This document shows, piece by piece, positions 9,986 to 21,899 of a stretch of DNA of 64,000 nucleotides; position 1 is the first letter of the stretch; the number at the start of each line of letters is the position of its first letter. The notes under the pieces were generated by a model, which worked only from the letters and a program-made list of their open reading frames with translations, was not told the origin of the DNA and made no database searches. The stretch covers positions 102,603-166,602 of the forward strand of contig JXTB01000397.1 in NCBI GenBank assembly GCA_002914805.1. The letters run 5' to 3'. A program made the translations under genes and the position numbers. This DNA comes from Parasponia andersonii. Its lineage: Eukaryota > Streptophyta > Magnoliopsida > Rosales > Cannabaceae.

Positions 9986-12900
9986 TAGGGCTCTTTAGAT
10001 TTTTAAAAGAAAAAAATTGCACACAATGTCGCTGTTTAAGAAAGTGACGTGGCATCCATGCCTATTATGTCGCTTTAATAAAAATGATGTGATAAATCAC
10101 TTTTTATTAATTTATAAAATTGTTTTCATCGCAAACAACGTTGTTTCTCTTTCACAATATTTTTCAGAGAAAGCAACGTGATATTAGTGATCTGGATACT
10201 ATATTTTGTAGTAGTATTAATAGTATTTTGTCAATAATTAATGTATTTAAGGCTAGAGATTTTTTTACAAAATACATATTTGGCATAGTATATTTTAAGA
10301 AATACACCCCTTATTATAGGCAAATATATATTTTTAAGTTTTAAATTATTTTAAATATAAAAATACTCATAGTACTTATTTAATCAAGGTGTCAACATTT
10401 CGAGTAATAGGGGATATCGAGTTACTCGACACTTTGTCTAGTATTTCTCGACACTTGTGTCTAACACTCCCGATATCATGTTTAGTGAATAACATTCAAA
10501 CAAGGATTCAAATCTAGCCAGAGATGAGAGACCGATTACTAAACATATTATCTAGCGCAACTCGATACTCGTGTCTAGCGCTCTTAACACCTTGTCTAGT
10601 ACTCAATATTTAAATTTTTTTTTTCGGTCAAATTGCTAGACACTTTTTTTTAGCTAGACACTTTTTTTTAGCACTCGACACCATGTCTAACACTTTATAC
10701 TTAAGGGTATATTAATCCTTTTGCACCTTTTTCTTTAAAAGGGGTATAGTTACCTAAAATCTATTAGTAAGAGTGTAGCTTCTAAAATTGACTATAAAAA
10801 TAGGTGTGTTTCACCTAATTTTCATTAATACCATTAATCTAGGAATCATAAATTTTATTTTATTTTTTTGAATTTCCAATTAACAATTATGGAATGATTC
10901 TTAAATTTAGATTTCATTATTTAATGAATTAAAAATATATTTAAAAATACCATGTTAGTAATTCTTAAACAAATTGTTCATCCTAAAACATGTTTAATGA
11001 GACTTATGACCTTCATTCAATAGCTAAAACAATAATTAATAACTATGGATAACCATTGAAATCTCATCCATATATTATATATATGGGCACGAATAAGAGC
11101 CTGGCACAGAATAGCCTGCGTAGGATTTTGAACATTAAAAAAATTTTCAAATCGTATCAATTCACACAGTGACAGATTTTTATCAACCCTACGATTTTTT
11201 TCTTCCTATTTTGTGTTATGATAATTTTTTGACTTCTCCGTACACTTGCTTTCAGGCGATCTTTGTCAATCATTTTCGTTTTGTTTTTGTATACTTTTCT
11301 TCTTTCCCTTCTTTGTTCAATTGATTTGTGGAAAACCTTTTATTTATTTATTTTTTTTTTTCTGGAAGATTCGTGGAAAACTTGAGTCCACAGTATTCTA
11401 TGGATATTTTTTGTTTCAAAATCCATAATTGTCGATGACGTTTCCAATTAATGCTAACGCACGCATGGTTATGTCGGAAGACATAATGTTCACTTTTCCA
11501 GATGCCATAAATAATTGATGTGTGGTCACAGACTCACAGTATGCTGCCTAGTACATATAGCTATAAATAATTGATGTGCTCAATTATTTCATGGTCACAG
11601 ACTCACAGTATGGCCTTCAGAGCGAAATATAAAGCTTGTTGGAGGGAAAAACGGGTAGAATCTATACCGTGGAGACTAAACTAGTCCCGTGACCGTAAAG
11701 CTTAAAACGAAAATAAAAAGAGATAACTAGAAAACGATAAAATAGATGAACGAATGAATAGTAAATAAAACGCCAAAATAGATCCACAATACCAAAATTA
11801 TTCATTCACTTTTTTAATAATGTATTTAATGTTTTCTATATTTTAATTCAAAATGTGCGTCATTCATCACGATCAAATTTAGTTTAATGTCTTTCTTTAT
11901 TTTTTTTTAATCTTTTCTATTTGAAAATGTGCTGCTAAATATAGAGACTTAAAATTTATGTTACACATTGCCCAATTTGATTTAGTTTTTTCAAATGTAA
12001 AAATATATTTTAAATTATTTGTGGATTAGAAGGTGTTCGACAAAAATTTAAAAACTAGAATATTTAATAATTTTTTTATAAAATTATAGCCAAAAACATG
12101 ATTTTTAGATTATGTGGAAATCTATATTATTTTTTTAATAAATAAATTATAATAATAAAAATATTAAATATTTAATTGAGTTCATTTTCACATCTATTTT
12201 TTTTAAAAAAGTATTAATATATTTAAATTATAATTGACTAAAATAATTTTTATATTAGTTATTTTGAAATAATTAAATTCATTTTTTATTAAAATTTTAA
12301 ATTTAGATAAAAATAAAATAAAATAAATAAATTTAATTGAGTAACTAATTTAATTGAGTATTTTCATATCAATTTTTTTGAAAAAGTATTAATATGTTTA
12401 GTATATATAAATGTACATAATTGTAAACAATATTAATAAACTCTTTCTATAAATATGCATAATTATATAATAATATTTATTTTAATCATTTTATATTTAT
12501 ACAACAATTCAATCGTAGAGTTTACCAAACACTTTAATACAATTTTTTTAAATCACAACACTTTAAAATTATAGTTTACTAAATAGATAAATATTCAGCT
12601 ACTTTACACTATAACAGAATTTTCCTTCAGCACAACTTAAAATATTTTCCTTAAAATTTACAACTCTACAAAATTGGCCCGGTTTAATATAGATTTTAGA
12701 CAAACTAAAATCACATATTTGATAAATTTTCCTATATTTTGTGTTTGGTAAACAACCAAAAAAATAACTTTAGAATAATGTACACAATAACCACAACTAG
12801 AATCCAAAGCCAGAGATAGGCGTGCCTCTCCAAATAGATTATACAGGAATCACATCCTTTACTTTGATGAATTTTTCAAACTTCCAAATATGCCTTCTAT

Positions 12901-13538
12901 TTATGTTAAAAATTCCAAGCAATACCCATAAATGTCATATTCTCTCATGGCTTCTCGCAAATATTAAGAAAATTGGATAAAAGTATTGTATTTATTGTTG
13001 CTACTACATGGTCGAAAGTCTTAACTCTTACAAAATAATTAAAAAAATGTAATCAAGGGCAAAACAAGGTTATTTTATTTTTATTATTTTCATGGAATCA
13101 AAAAAATTTAACATCGTATATATTTAAAATTAGAAAGTATAAATAATGTATATACATTATTATAATACACATCCTTTTAATTGCAAAAAATATTAATAAC
13201 TTCTTTTCAAAATATGCATAATTGTATAATGATGTCTATTTTAATTTTTTTATATTTACACAATAATTAGATTATACAATTTATCGAATACTTTAATACA
13301 GTTTTTCCAAATTATAGCATTTTAAAATTACAGTATATCAAATACTCGGCTACTATACATCACAATAGATTTTTCTTTCAGTATAGCTAAAAGTATTTTC
13401 TTTAAAATCCACAGCTCTACCAAATTAACCCATTACGAGCTCTCTAATTTCCATTAGTATGGGACATATCTAAATCTTATCGAGGGTTTTTCCAAGAAAA
13501 ATAGCAATGTTTTTTCGAAGTACTATATGGAAATATAA
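9986..13538. other. AT-rich intergenic DNA, no gene seen
   Basis: No supportable coding frame. It holds a stretch with repeated gacgtg/gtcgct-like words (10020-10190), a block of GACAC/GTCTAG-type motifs (listed separately), and a short direct duplication at 11508-11547 and 11569-11613 sharing ataaataattgatgtg and tggtcacagactcacagtat. The rest is very AT-rich sequence with poly-A/T runs. Confidence 0.6.
10429..10700. repeat. Degenerate cluster of CTCGACAC / GTCTAG motifs
   Basis: The words ctcgacac, ctcgatac or agacac are repeatedly followed within a few bases by gtctag or gtctaa (for example at 10429, 10447, 10562 and 10676). This forms an irregular short-motif array with locally palindromic GACAC/GTGTC pairs. 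It may be the subterminal region of a decayed DNA transposon, but no termini were identified. Confidence 0.45.
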
Positions 13539-14147
13539 GAGTTTATGGCACAATGGTCCTTGAACTATGTAATTTATGGTAATTTGATCTTCAAAATATA
13601 AATTGTAATAATTAAGCCCTCTAAATTTTCCACTTTGAAGTAATCTGGTTCTTGGATTATTAAAATTAAATTTTATTGTAAAATTTCTAACCAAAAATAT
13701 GTGCGGGGAGAATATTGCAGTATTTGAAAGTGTATTTAAAAGAAATAAATTAAAAAAAATAATTTAGAAGGAAAAATAATATATTATTTGCATTTTTAAG
13801 AGTTATTGGAACTACAAATTTAAATGAAAGTTTTTATGATTGCTCATTTTTATAATTGAAATTTTTGAATTATCTTTCAAACTTCTCACGGGTAGCATTA
13901 AACGCTACCACCTACTGCTCATTTTTATGCTTGAAATTTCCTAATTATCTTTCAAATAAATTTTAAAATGCCACAACATACTTCTTATGTGTGTTTTTGG
14001 TCAAAAATTTTACAGTAATTATAATTTAGATAGTTTGGGATCAAATTGCTAAAATTAGAAAATGCATAGACTTAATTGCTACAATTAAACTTTGAGACCA
14101 AATTGCTGCTAATTGGATATTACAGGAATTATTTGTGCCATCAACCC
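13539..14147. mobile_element. Long-TIR MITE, Mutator-like
   Basis: The ends form long imperfect inverted repeats of about 170 bp. The left begins GAGTTTATGGCACAATGG and the reverse complement of the right begins GGGTTGATGGCACAAATA. Internal landmarks also pair (AATTTGATC / AATTTGGTC, AATTAAGCC / AATTAAGTC, TGTAAAATTTCTAACCAAA / TGTAAAATTTTTGACCAAA). Flanks gaaatataa and aaaatataa match at 8 of 9 positions, as expected of a 9-bp MULE target duplication. There is no coding capacity. The centre holds a degenerate duplication of a 43-bp segment (13840 and 13913). Confidence 0.75.
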
Positions 14148-15750
14148 AAAATATAAATATATTTTATACTTTATTATTATTATAACAAAAATAATAATAA
14201 TCTGCTACCGACTAAAAAGTAGTTTATATAGACAAAAGTCCACAGATTTGAGAACTCAGTTGGAGGACCTGAGCTTGTGCTGCTCCTAGGTCACCAATTA
14301 ATTAAAATGAATTTGATAACTAATTATAAAAATATAGAGATTTATACTATACAATCCTTGTTTTCAGCCATATCACTGCAACAATTTTATTATTGACCGT
14401 TAGATCTAAATAGACGACTTAGATAAGAATTATATGTAAAACGACATATGATTTTTAATTTTTGTTTGACAAAAATTAAATTTAACAAAAAAAGGTTTTG
14501 ATAAAAATTAAATTAAAAAAAAAAAGTTCTTCTCCTTTGTAGAAACGAGACTTAGGTTGAATATCCAATTGACCAAAATCAAATCCATCTAAATATTTCC
14601 AAATCTAATCGAAATAGTATCTAGACCTAAAGGAAGGCTGTGATCCATCCAACGGACCACCATGGGCAAATATAATGTCTTTTATTTCTCATAACTCGTT
14701 TGTCTTTTTCCTTTGGAAAAAAAATCTAAAAGTGTTGAGTGATTTTTTTTTTCGTTTGTCCTTCAACAATACATGAAGGCCAATGCTAATTTGGGGTCTA
14801 AGTAGCGATTAGAGATGGGTTGGTTTATTTTTAGTTAAATAATTCCTACTTCTTTGTTCAAATTACCTTCCTCTCTCGTCTCTATCCATAAGCAACACCA
14901 AATTTTATCGAAAATTATCTTACATGCCTTTTTTGATAAGATTTGTGATTCTTTTAAGAGTTCAAATCTAAATAAGTGTTTTCTTGTTAATAAGAAAATT
15001 TTCCAATCAGTTTAAATTAAAAAAAATTCAGCCAAAAATAAAAAAGAAAAGAAGAAAAAAAACAAAAAAAAAAGTAATAGATAAAATCTTAAACCTACAA
15101 TATCTAAAGACATAATATTTACGGCTTCAACATTGTACAATTTTTTATAATAGATCCATGCTCATTAGGCGACACTCGTCTATTGAAATTGTTGAATCAA
15201 TTTACTTTTGATAATTCTTTACATTCTTCTTCTTCTTTTCAAAAAGCCAAAACAAAAAAAATAAAAAATATAGTCTAATTTGATATAAACGACGGTAAAT
15301 AATGAAAAAGATGTTTTTAACCAGCTAATTAAAGCTTCATATAAAGTGCAAAAATGAATAAAGTCACAGAAAAGAGCTGCAAAGTAAAGAGAATTGGATA
15401 ACCGCAGAAAAGGGAGATAGAATGCCTTTTTTTGTATTTTAGATTGACGAGGCTTGTTTTTTGTGGGCCATCTTTCCACTCAGACAGATTACTAGCCGTT
15501 AACTACGAACTAATCCCATTAACTAATCCCTACGGTCATATAATGGGATTGTATGGTAGAATTTATCATAAAAATATTTTTGTTTAAATAAAAAAAGAAA
15601 AAAAAAATATTCTTCGAAATCATGCCTTCTGAAAAATACTTTATTGGTAGAAAAACATTATTATATTCCTGATAATTTTTGGATCAAGAAAAATTACGAA
15701 TGACTAAAGTACATCACATCATAGTGCAATTTGTATGCGTTGAAGCCTAG
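14148..15750. other. Intergenic DNA upstream of the BURP gene
   Basis: No coding frame is supportable; the 86-codon minus-strand frame at 15219-15479 is low-complexity and unrecognised. The stretch contains A/T homopolymer runs (15005-15075, 15590-15610) and presumably the distal promoter of the BURP gene. Confidence 0.5.
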
Positions 15751-15756
15751 TGGCTC

Positions 15757-15763
15757 TATAAAA
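15757..15763 (+). promoter_or_regulatory. TATA box of the BURP gene
   Basis: TATAAAA in the context ggctctataaaaccgtgg lies 99 bp before the proposed ATG, giving a predicted transcription start around 15790 and a 5' UTR of about 70 bases. It is the only well-formed TATA box in the right place. Confidence 0.6.
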
Positions 15764-15861
15764 CCGTGGCATACTCCCCGCTCACTCCACATCTTTCCAG
15801 CCTTTCCGCCTTTTCCTACTACAATTAGCAAAACTTCGTTAGAGTGCTTTGGCCTTATTCG

Positions 15862-18800
15862 ATGGAGTACTTTCGTCTTCGTTCCCTCTGTTCTTTCCTC
15901 TACGTAAGTTTTAACAAATACTCTCCCACATGGAAATTTCACTTTTTCTTTTTTTGGTCGCCATAATTCCTACTAAATTTTAGAGTATAAATATATATAT
16001 ATATATAACATTTCAGCCAAAAATAAATAAATAAATAAAGATATTATTTGATTTTGCGGCAGCTTTCCATGATTGGACGACATGCTCTTGCGAGCAGCTG
16101 GGAGATATGGCATGCCGCTTTACCAAATACTGAGATGCCGAAATCTCTGTCCAATATTTTGCAGCCAGCGCCTGCAGGTTTGTATATATTCAGTCTAAAA
16201 TCAGTTGGTAACGAATTCTTCTTCGTCTTTGAGGGAAAATAGGGGAATTAAATCATTTTAATAGTGTGTTTCGGAGATGATATTTATTATAACTCGTTAC
16301 ATAATAGACTTTTTTAATGGTCGGTTTTATGCTGGATGCGATTTATATATCAAGTATAGTATATCAAGTTTTACGCTACTTATATGATCGGTTTTATAGA
16401 TATATGTTAATTAGGCTATTGGCTAAAGAATTTGAAAAACCGAAGATAAAAATTCGGCCATGCTCTTTCCTAAAAGCCCTTGAGCACAACTGTCGGTGTT
16501 AATTAAATTAGACAATCCAAGTTTCGGTACATGAGTCAAATTTAAATCTAAATTTATTGTTTTTTCTTTAAAAAAATCTCAAAAACTACCTTTCGTCAAA
16601 ACCCAATTCAAAACTTAAATTTAAATAAAGATTAAAAAATGCCGGAAATGAAAAAAAAAAAAAAAAAAAAAACGTCTTTTAGTGCAAAAAAGAATATGTA
16701 AAAAAATTTACATAAAAAAAAGGTCCACAAAAAATTTTCTTTAATTGTTTTTGGGCCCAAAATACTAAAAATTAAAAAATTTATTAGATTGATTTAAAAA
16801 TTTATTAGAAAAATAATTTTTTTTATAATTTTTTTAAAAAATACTATTTTTTCTTTAAAATTGGTATTTTTTTTAATGGTATTTGAGCTCAATTAAATTA
16901 CTTAGGTAATTAATTCAATTACGTAAAGTAATGGATCAAGTTATATCAGATAACTCAATTAGTTACTTTTAAGTCTCTCATCAATTAATAAAAAAATAGT
17001 ATTTTTTAAATATTTTAATAATAGTATTTTTATAATTAAATCTAAGATTTTTAAGAACAATCTCAAATTTTGGGATTTTTTTTTAATTTTTTTACAAAAT
17101 TACCATAAAAATCAAATTTCTTTTTTTAAAAAAAAATTGTATTTGAGTTTTTGACTAAATTATTTTTGTTCTTTTATGTTTTGATTTTTGCTAAATATTT
17201 TTGAGGTTAGTAGTTTTGTATGTAAATTAGACTTTAAGGTTTCAAAAACTAAAAAGAGTTACTTGTAAAAGTGTCAAAATAGATAGACAGATCTAGCCCG
17301 TCCATAATAAGCTTGGGAGGGCAAACAGGATAGGTTCAAAAACTAAAAAGAGTTACTTGTAAAAGTGTCAAAATAGATAGATCGATCTAACCCGTCCAAA
17401 GTAAGCTGGAGAGGGCAAACATGACAAGTAGGTCTGTCTAAAAAGTGGGTTGGGTCGATCAAACTGAAGATTTTAAAATGGAGCCCGTAAAAGTGTCAAA
17501 ATAGACAGATCGATTCGGCCCGTCCAAAGTAAGCTTGGTAAGGCAAAATAGGGCAGGCAAGTTTGTCTAAAAAATGGGTTGGGTCGATCAAACTGAAGTT
17601 TTTAAAATAGAATCCAATTCGCCCTATAGGTCCATCGTACTCCTAAGCGGGTCATAGGTTGGTCGGGCCTAAAACAGGCCAAAATAAATCTATTGGTATC
17701 GACCCATTTTTGGCCTAGGGCAAACGGGACAGGCAGGTCTGTCTAAGAAAGTGGGCTTGCTCGATCAAACTAAAGTTTTTAAAATGGAGTCCAATTCACC
17801 CTATAGGTCCATCGTACTCCTAAGCCGGCCATAGGTTGGTCGGGCCTAAAATAGGCCAAAATAAATCGATTGGTATTGACCCATTTTTGGTCTAATTTTA
17901 GAAAATATATATAAAAATCAAAAAATATTATTATTATTTATATAATTAGTTAAAAATATTAAAAATTTAAAATTAAAATTTATGAAAAATAAATAATATG
18001 TTAATGTTCTTTTCTTATGGATAAAAATTTAAAAATAATTAAATAAGTTAAAAGTATGTAAGTTAAAAAGTGAAAAAAAAAAGTAAAAAAAAAAAAAATT
18101 AAGAAAATTATTTAAAATTAGATTTAAATTTAAAAATGTGAAAAAAAGAGTAAGAGAATGTGTATAAGTATTGGAAAAAAATTTGTGTTTATATTTATTT
18201 AAAAGTTTTAAAAAAGTAAAATAAAAATTATTTTTGATGGGTTGGCCTGCGGGTCTACATATATAAGTCCAATCTGATACTACTCTTTAGCCCGGTCCGT
18301 TCTAATTCAGGTCAGATTGGGCTAGTTCGCGGGCCAAAATGACAGGCCACGGGTTAGTTCATTTTGTTCGGCCCATTTTGACAATTTTAGTTATCCATTT
18401 TAGCCAAAATTAAAAGATTGTGATTATCTCAAATTATTGTTTTTGTGGGAATAGTTATTCGAGATATATATTAATTAGCCCAAATTACTAAGATGTTTAT
18501 ACTTTTCTACTTTTGGAAAATATATGACAATGCATCATTTTTAAATTATTTACTGATATTTAGTTATGTCAAAACGGGGTGTAGAGCTTGATTGGATTAT
18601 GTGATATGTGATAGAAAAATATGAATAGATGCATGATTTTTTTTTTTTAATAAAAACTTGAAATCATGGTTTTTCTTTTCTATCCCTAAGTTCAAAGGCC
18701 AAAACTTGGAGACTTAGTTTTTTTAATAAAAACTAGAAATCATGAAAAGACATCTTTTTTTTCATATAAAAGTTTATTTTAATTGAGACTTTGATATAAT

Positions 18801-20035
18801 TTTACAAATAATTTTTTTTTAATACATAACAATTAGTAACTAACAATATCACAATCATTTAAAGGAAAGAAAAAAGATTACAATATTTTAAATTTGAAAT
18901 AAGAATCAACTATAGACATGATAATATTTGGAACAAGAGTTATACGAGATCCAAGACAAGCATGACAAAAAACGTAAATAGTATGACATAAAAAACAACC
19001 ATGATTAAACACAGAAATATAAATATAATATTATAAAGGGGCACAAAAACACTATAATATTAGAAATACGTACAATTATGATCGAGAAGAAAAAATAGCA
19101 TAAATAGAAAACGACCACAAATATATACCAGAACAACATAACATCATAAGTAACCACTAAAGCTTAAAAAAAAAAAAAAAATCAAACACCACGAATTGAG
19201 TGCAGCAGTTGATTGTGCTAACTAGTACGACTGATCATTTGTTAATAATCTTGACGCAGTGAATGGATTTGCGGACATCGGCAAGAATGTTTTAAATCTA
19301 AACGACGAACTACAAGGAACTACAGGAAAAGATGTCTACTCTTTTGACCAACCCATTCACGGAAAACGCATTGTCGTTCCTCATGATGTGACCACTTTTT
19401 TCACAGACACAGAACTCTACTCGGGCAAGAAAATGAAGCTTTACTTTCCTAAAACCATAAACCAAGCCAATTTCTTGCCCCGTCAAGCCGCGGACTCTAT
19501 ACCCTTTTCGACTCAAAAGTTCCCAGAAATTCTAAACCACTTTTCAGTGAAACCGAATTCGATAGAAGCAAAAATAATGAAACAAACAATCGAAGAATGC
19601 GAAGTACCGAGTATTAAAGGGGAGGTAAAGTTCTGTGCAACCTCCCTCGAATATTTGATCGAGTTCAGCGTTTCGAGGCTTGGAAGACAAGTTCAGGTGC
19701 ACTCAACGGAGGTGGTGAATGAGGGGACGAAGCAAGTATACAGGATTGCCCAAAACGGAGTGGAAGAAATAGGAGACAAATCGGTGATTTGCCATAAACA
19801 GAACTACGTTTATGCCGTGTTTTACTGTCACGAAGTTAATGCCACGAGGGCTTATTCGGTTTCGCTCGCAGCTTCTGACGGGACGAAGGCGAAGGCGGTG
19901 GCGGTTTGCCACACTGATACGAGGTTTTGGAGTCCTCAGCATTTAGCTTTTCAGGTCCTGAAAGTGAAGCCCGGAACTGTCCCTGTTTGCCATTTCCTTC
20001 CGAATGGCAACCTTATTTGGGTGACCTTATCCTAG
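15862..20035 (+). CDS. BURP-domain protein (USP/RD22-like), three exons
   Basis: Proposed exons are 15862-15903, 16063-16177 and 19260-20035, encoding 310 residues. Donors are GTAAGT and GTTTGT, acceptors GCAG and GCAG, and the phases agree (0, then 1). Exon 1 encodes 14 residues, MEYFRLRSLCSFLY, which with the start of exon 2 (LSMIGRHALA) makes a plausible signal peptide. Exon 2 carries the N-terminal BURP signature WHAALPNTEMPKSL. Exon 3 holds the BURP domain: FF near residues 99-100, two further Cys, then CH-X10-CH-X25-CH-X25-CH from about residue 230 to the end. Length and layout fit the USP/SALI3-2 class, plant-specific secreted proteins linked to seed development, stress and cell wall; the biochemical role is not settled. 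Exon 3 has no ATG of its own at the start of its frame, which supports the spliced model. Intron 2 is unusually large (3082 bp) and repeat-filled. I see no disabling mutation. Confidence 0.85.
17239..18388. repeat. Tandem-repeat block with inverted ends inside BURP intron 2
   Basis: Successive imperfect copies contain gtaaaagtgtcaaaatag, cccgtccaaagtaagctt, gggttgggtcgatcaaact and ccctataggtccatcgtact (copies start near 17239, 17334, 17485 and 17718). The left part carries TGTCAAAATAG, and its inverse CATTTTGACAATTTTAG closes the block at about 18388. An AT-rich centre (17900-18230) and a GC-richer right arm (gcgggccaaaatgacaggcc) lie between. This looks like a non-autonomous DNA transposon with internally amplified subterminal repeats. 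No target duplication was identified. Confidence 0.55.
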
Positions 20036-21890
20036 AAATATAAATATAAATATAAATCCACATATATATATAAATATATCTATATTAGCTCTTTAATTAT
20101 TGTGTAGTATAGAAGTGTGAAGTTCACGTGGCCTAGTTAAGCATTAATGCTTGTTTGTGTTTGGAGTATGTCAAGGAATGATGTAACTGTTACATATGTA
20201 TATATTGTTTTCACGTGTGTTCGAACATACATATAATGACATTATGTGTGTGATAAATCAGCTGATATCTCTTTTAAACATATGAAAATATGTTAATGTA
20301 AAACCCCAAATTTTATTGGGATTTTATTGAGATTTAATTAAACTTTTGGTGCTCAAAAATTCAAATCTTAATTACAAACCTGTGGTAATTTTAAATTTTT
20401 TTTTTTTAGACTACAGAGTAGTGGCATAAAGCTAAATTTTGGAGATTTGAATATTCGTTTGTTAAACTAGTTTAGTTCATTTAAATGAGAAATTATAGGT
20501 TTGTTTGTAAATAAAATTATGGGACGAAATGAGTTGGCTCAAGTAATAAGATCACTCATATTTAGAATCTTGGTTATATAAGTTTGAGTTATCCTGAAAT
20601 AGGTGTAAAAATTTACTATTTCAAATGGAATGGAGTGAGAATAAATAGTAGGTATTTTTTTTTAATTTATAATCAATGGAGGTAATTAATTCAGTCTCAT
20701 TTTTTTTATAAAAAAAAATTAAAGAGAAAAATGAATAATTAAGTGAAAAAGTTTCCAATATTTGATGGTGTAATTGTGATTTTAAGAATGTTTGTGTTCA
20801 TTATATTTCGAACAATTAATTAATGTATGCTTATATTTGGCATTACAACCGCTTCAAAATGGTGACACTTCAAACAATTATAGTTTGAATTTAGATAATT
20901 AATTTAAATTTAGATAATTTATTTGAATTTAAATAATTCAAGTGATAATTGTATTTATCTAATTATTTTAGAGACAATCATGTTATTTGAAGCAGTGGAT
21001 ATAATTAGAAATACTAGAACTGTGTTCTTATAAGTACGAGTCCTCGGTCGTATTTTTGAACAGTCTCATAATCATGTTCTTTTATTAAGCTAGAAATAAA
21101 TATATATAATAAACAACAATAGTCGGAAGTCATATTTTTCAGGCTGGATTACTTGAAATTTGTCATCTTTTTTTTTTTGTCCGTCATTGCACGCACTATG
21201 CTTGTAGGTATTTTTTAATTTATGTATAAGTATTTTTTTTTCTATTCTCGTCTAATAGTGATCCACAAAAACGTGTATCATTAATATTATTTTTCTCTCT
21301 TATTTTTTATTATAAAAATATATGTATGATGAATTTCAATTAGTCAAAATAATATTAATATATAGGTAAAAAAAAAATCAATATAATAAACCACCACGGA
21401 CGTAAGTCGTTTTTTTTTTTGGCTGAATAACTTGAAATTTTTCAACTCTTTATTCTTTTGTCCATCACTATACGCATTGTGATTATATTTTGCCTACAAA
21501 TCTAATCATTATTTCTATTGATAAAAACAACAATTGGCACTAGAATAATGGTTATTCTAGCAAATTCTCATCAAAATTTTCCACGGCTAATCAAACAACT
21601 ACTGACTCCCAAAGAGTCTCCCCTGAAGGAAAGCGTGTGAAGCGGGCATTGTTGCTGCACATGCATGCAACAAAGAAATCACCATAACTACTGGCAATAC
21701 ATAACAGAAGAACAAATCACTCCTGCTGCTATCAATCTACAAACGAATCAAGCGGCCTCCTTGGTACGCAGAAAAACCAGACGGGTGGCTTACTACTATT
21801 GATCTGCTAACAAATCAAACAGCATTCCCTAGTGTGCACGATGACTAGATAATTCCTACCATTGGACTAGTCGACTCGAACGCCGCCGAC
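20036..21890. other. Spacer downstream of BURP, with 3' UTR and one SINE copy
   Basis: No gene seen. The first 200 bases probably hold the BURP 3' UTR (taaatataaatataaatcc run). A tRNA-type SINE copy at 20530-20680 is listed separately. Two similar segments occur near 21110-21180 and 21385-21460 (aataaacaacaatagtcggaagtc versus aataaaccaccacggacgtaagtc, each followed by a gctg.ata/acttgaaattt phrase), a degenerate duplication. Confidence 0.5.
20530..20680 (+). mobile_element. tRNA-derived SINE copy with T-rich tail
   Basis: An A-box-like TGGCTCAAGTAATAAG (20534-20550) is followed about 30 bases later by a B-box-like GTTTGAGTTATCC (20582 on). A unique part ends tagtaggtattttttttt. The B-box-to-tail part is clearly related to 58282-58385, where the B box is closer to consensus, so a dispersed family is present. 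Target duplication not resolved. Confidence 0.5.
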
Positions 21891-21899
21891 ACCATCTTT

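Noticed and set aside
15694-15942. 82-codon minus-strand frame across the BURP 5' end
   Set aside because: It covers the TATA box, 5' UTR and first exon of the BURP gene on the other strand and resembles no known protein.
19310-19942. Minus-strand frames opposite the BURP domain
   Set aside because: Shadows of the BURP exon; the plus-strand frame carries the full CH-motif array.
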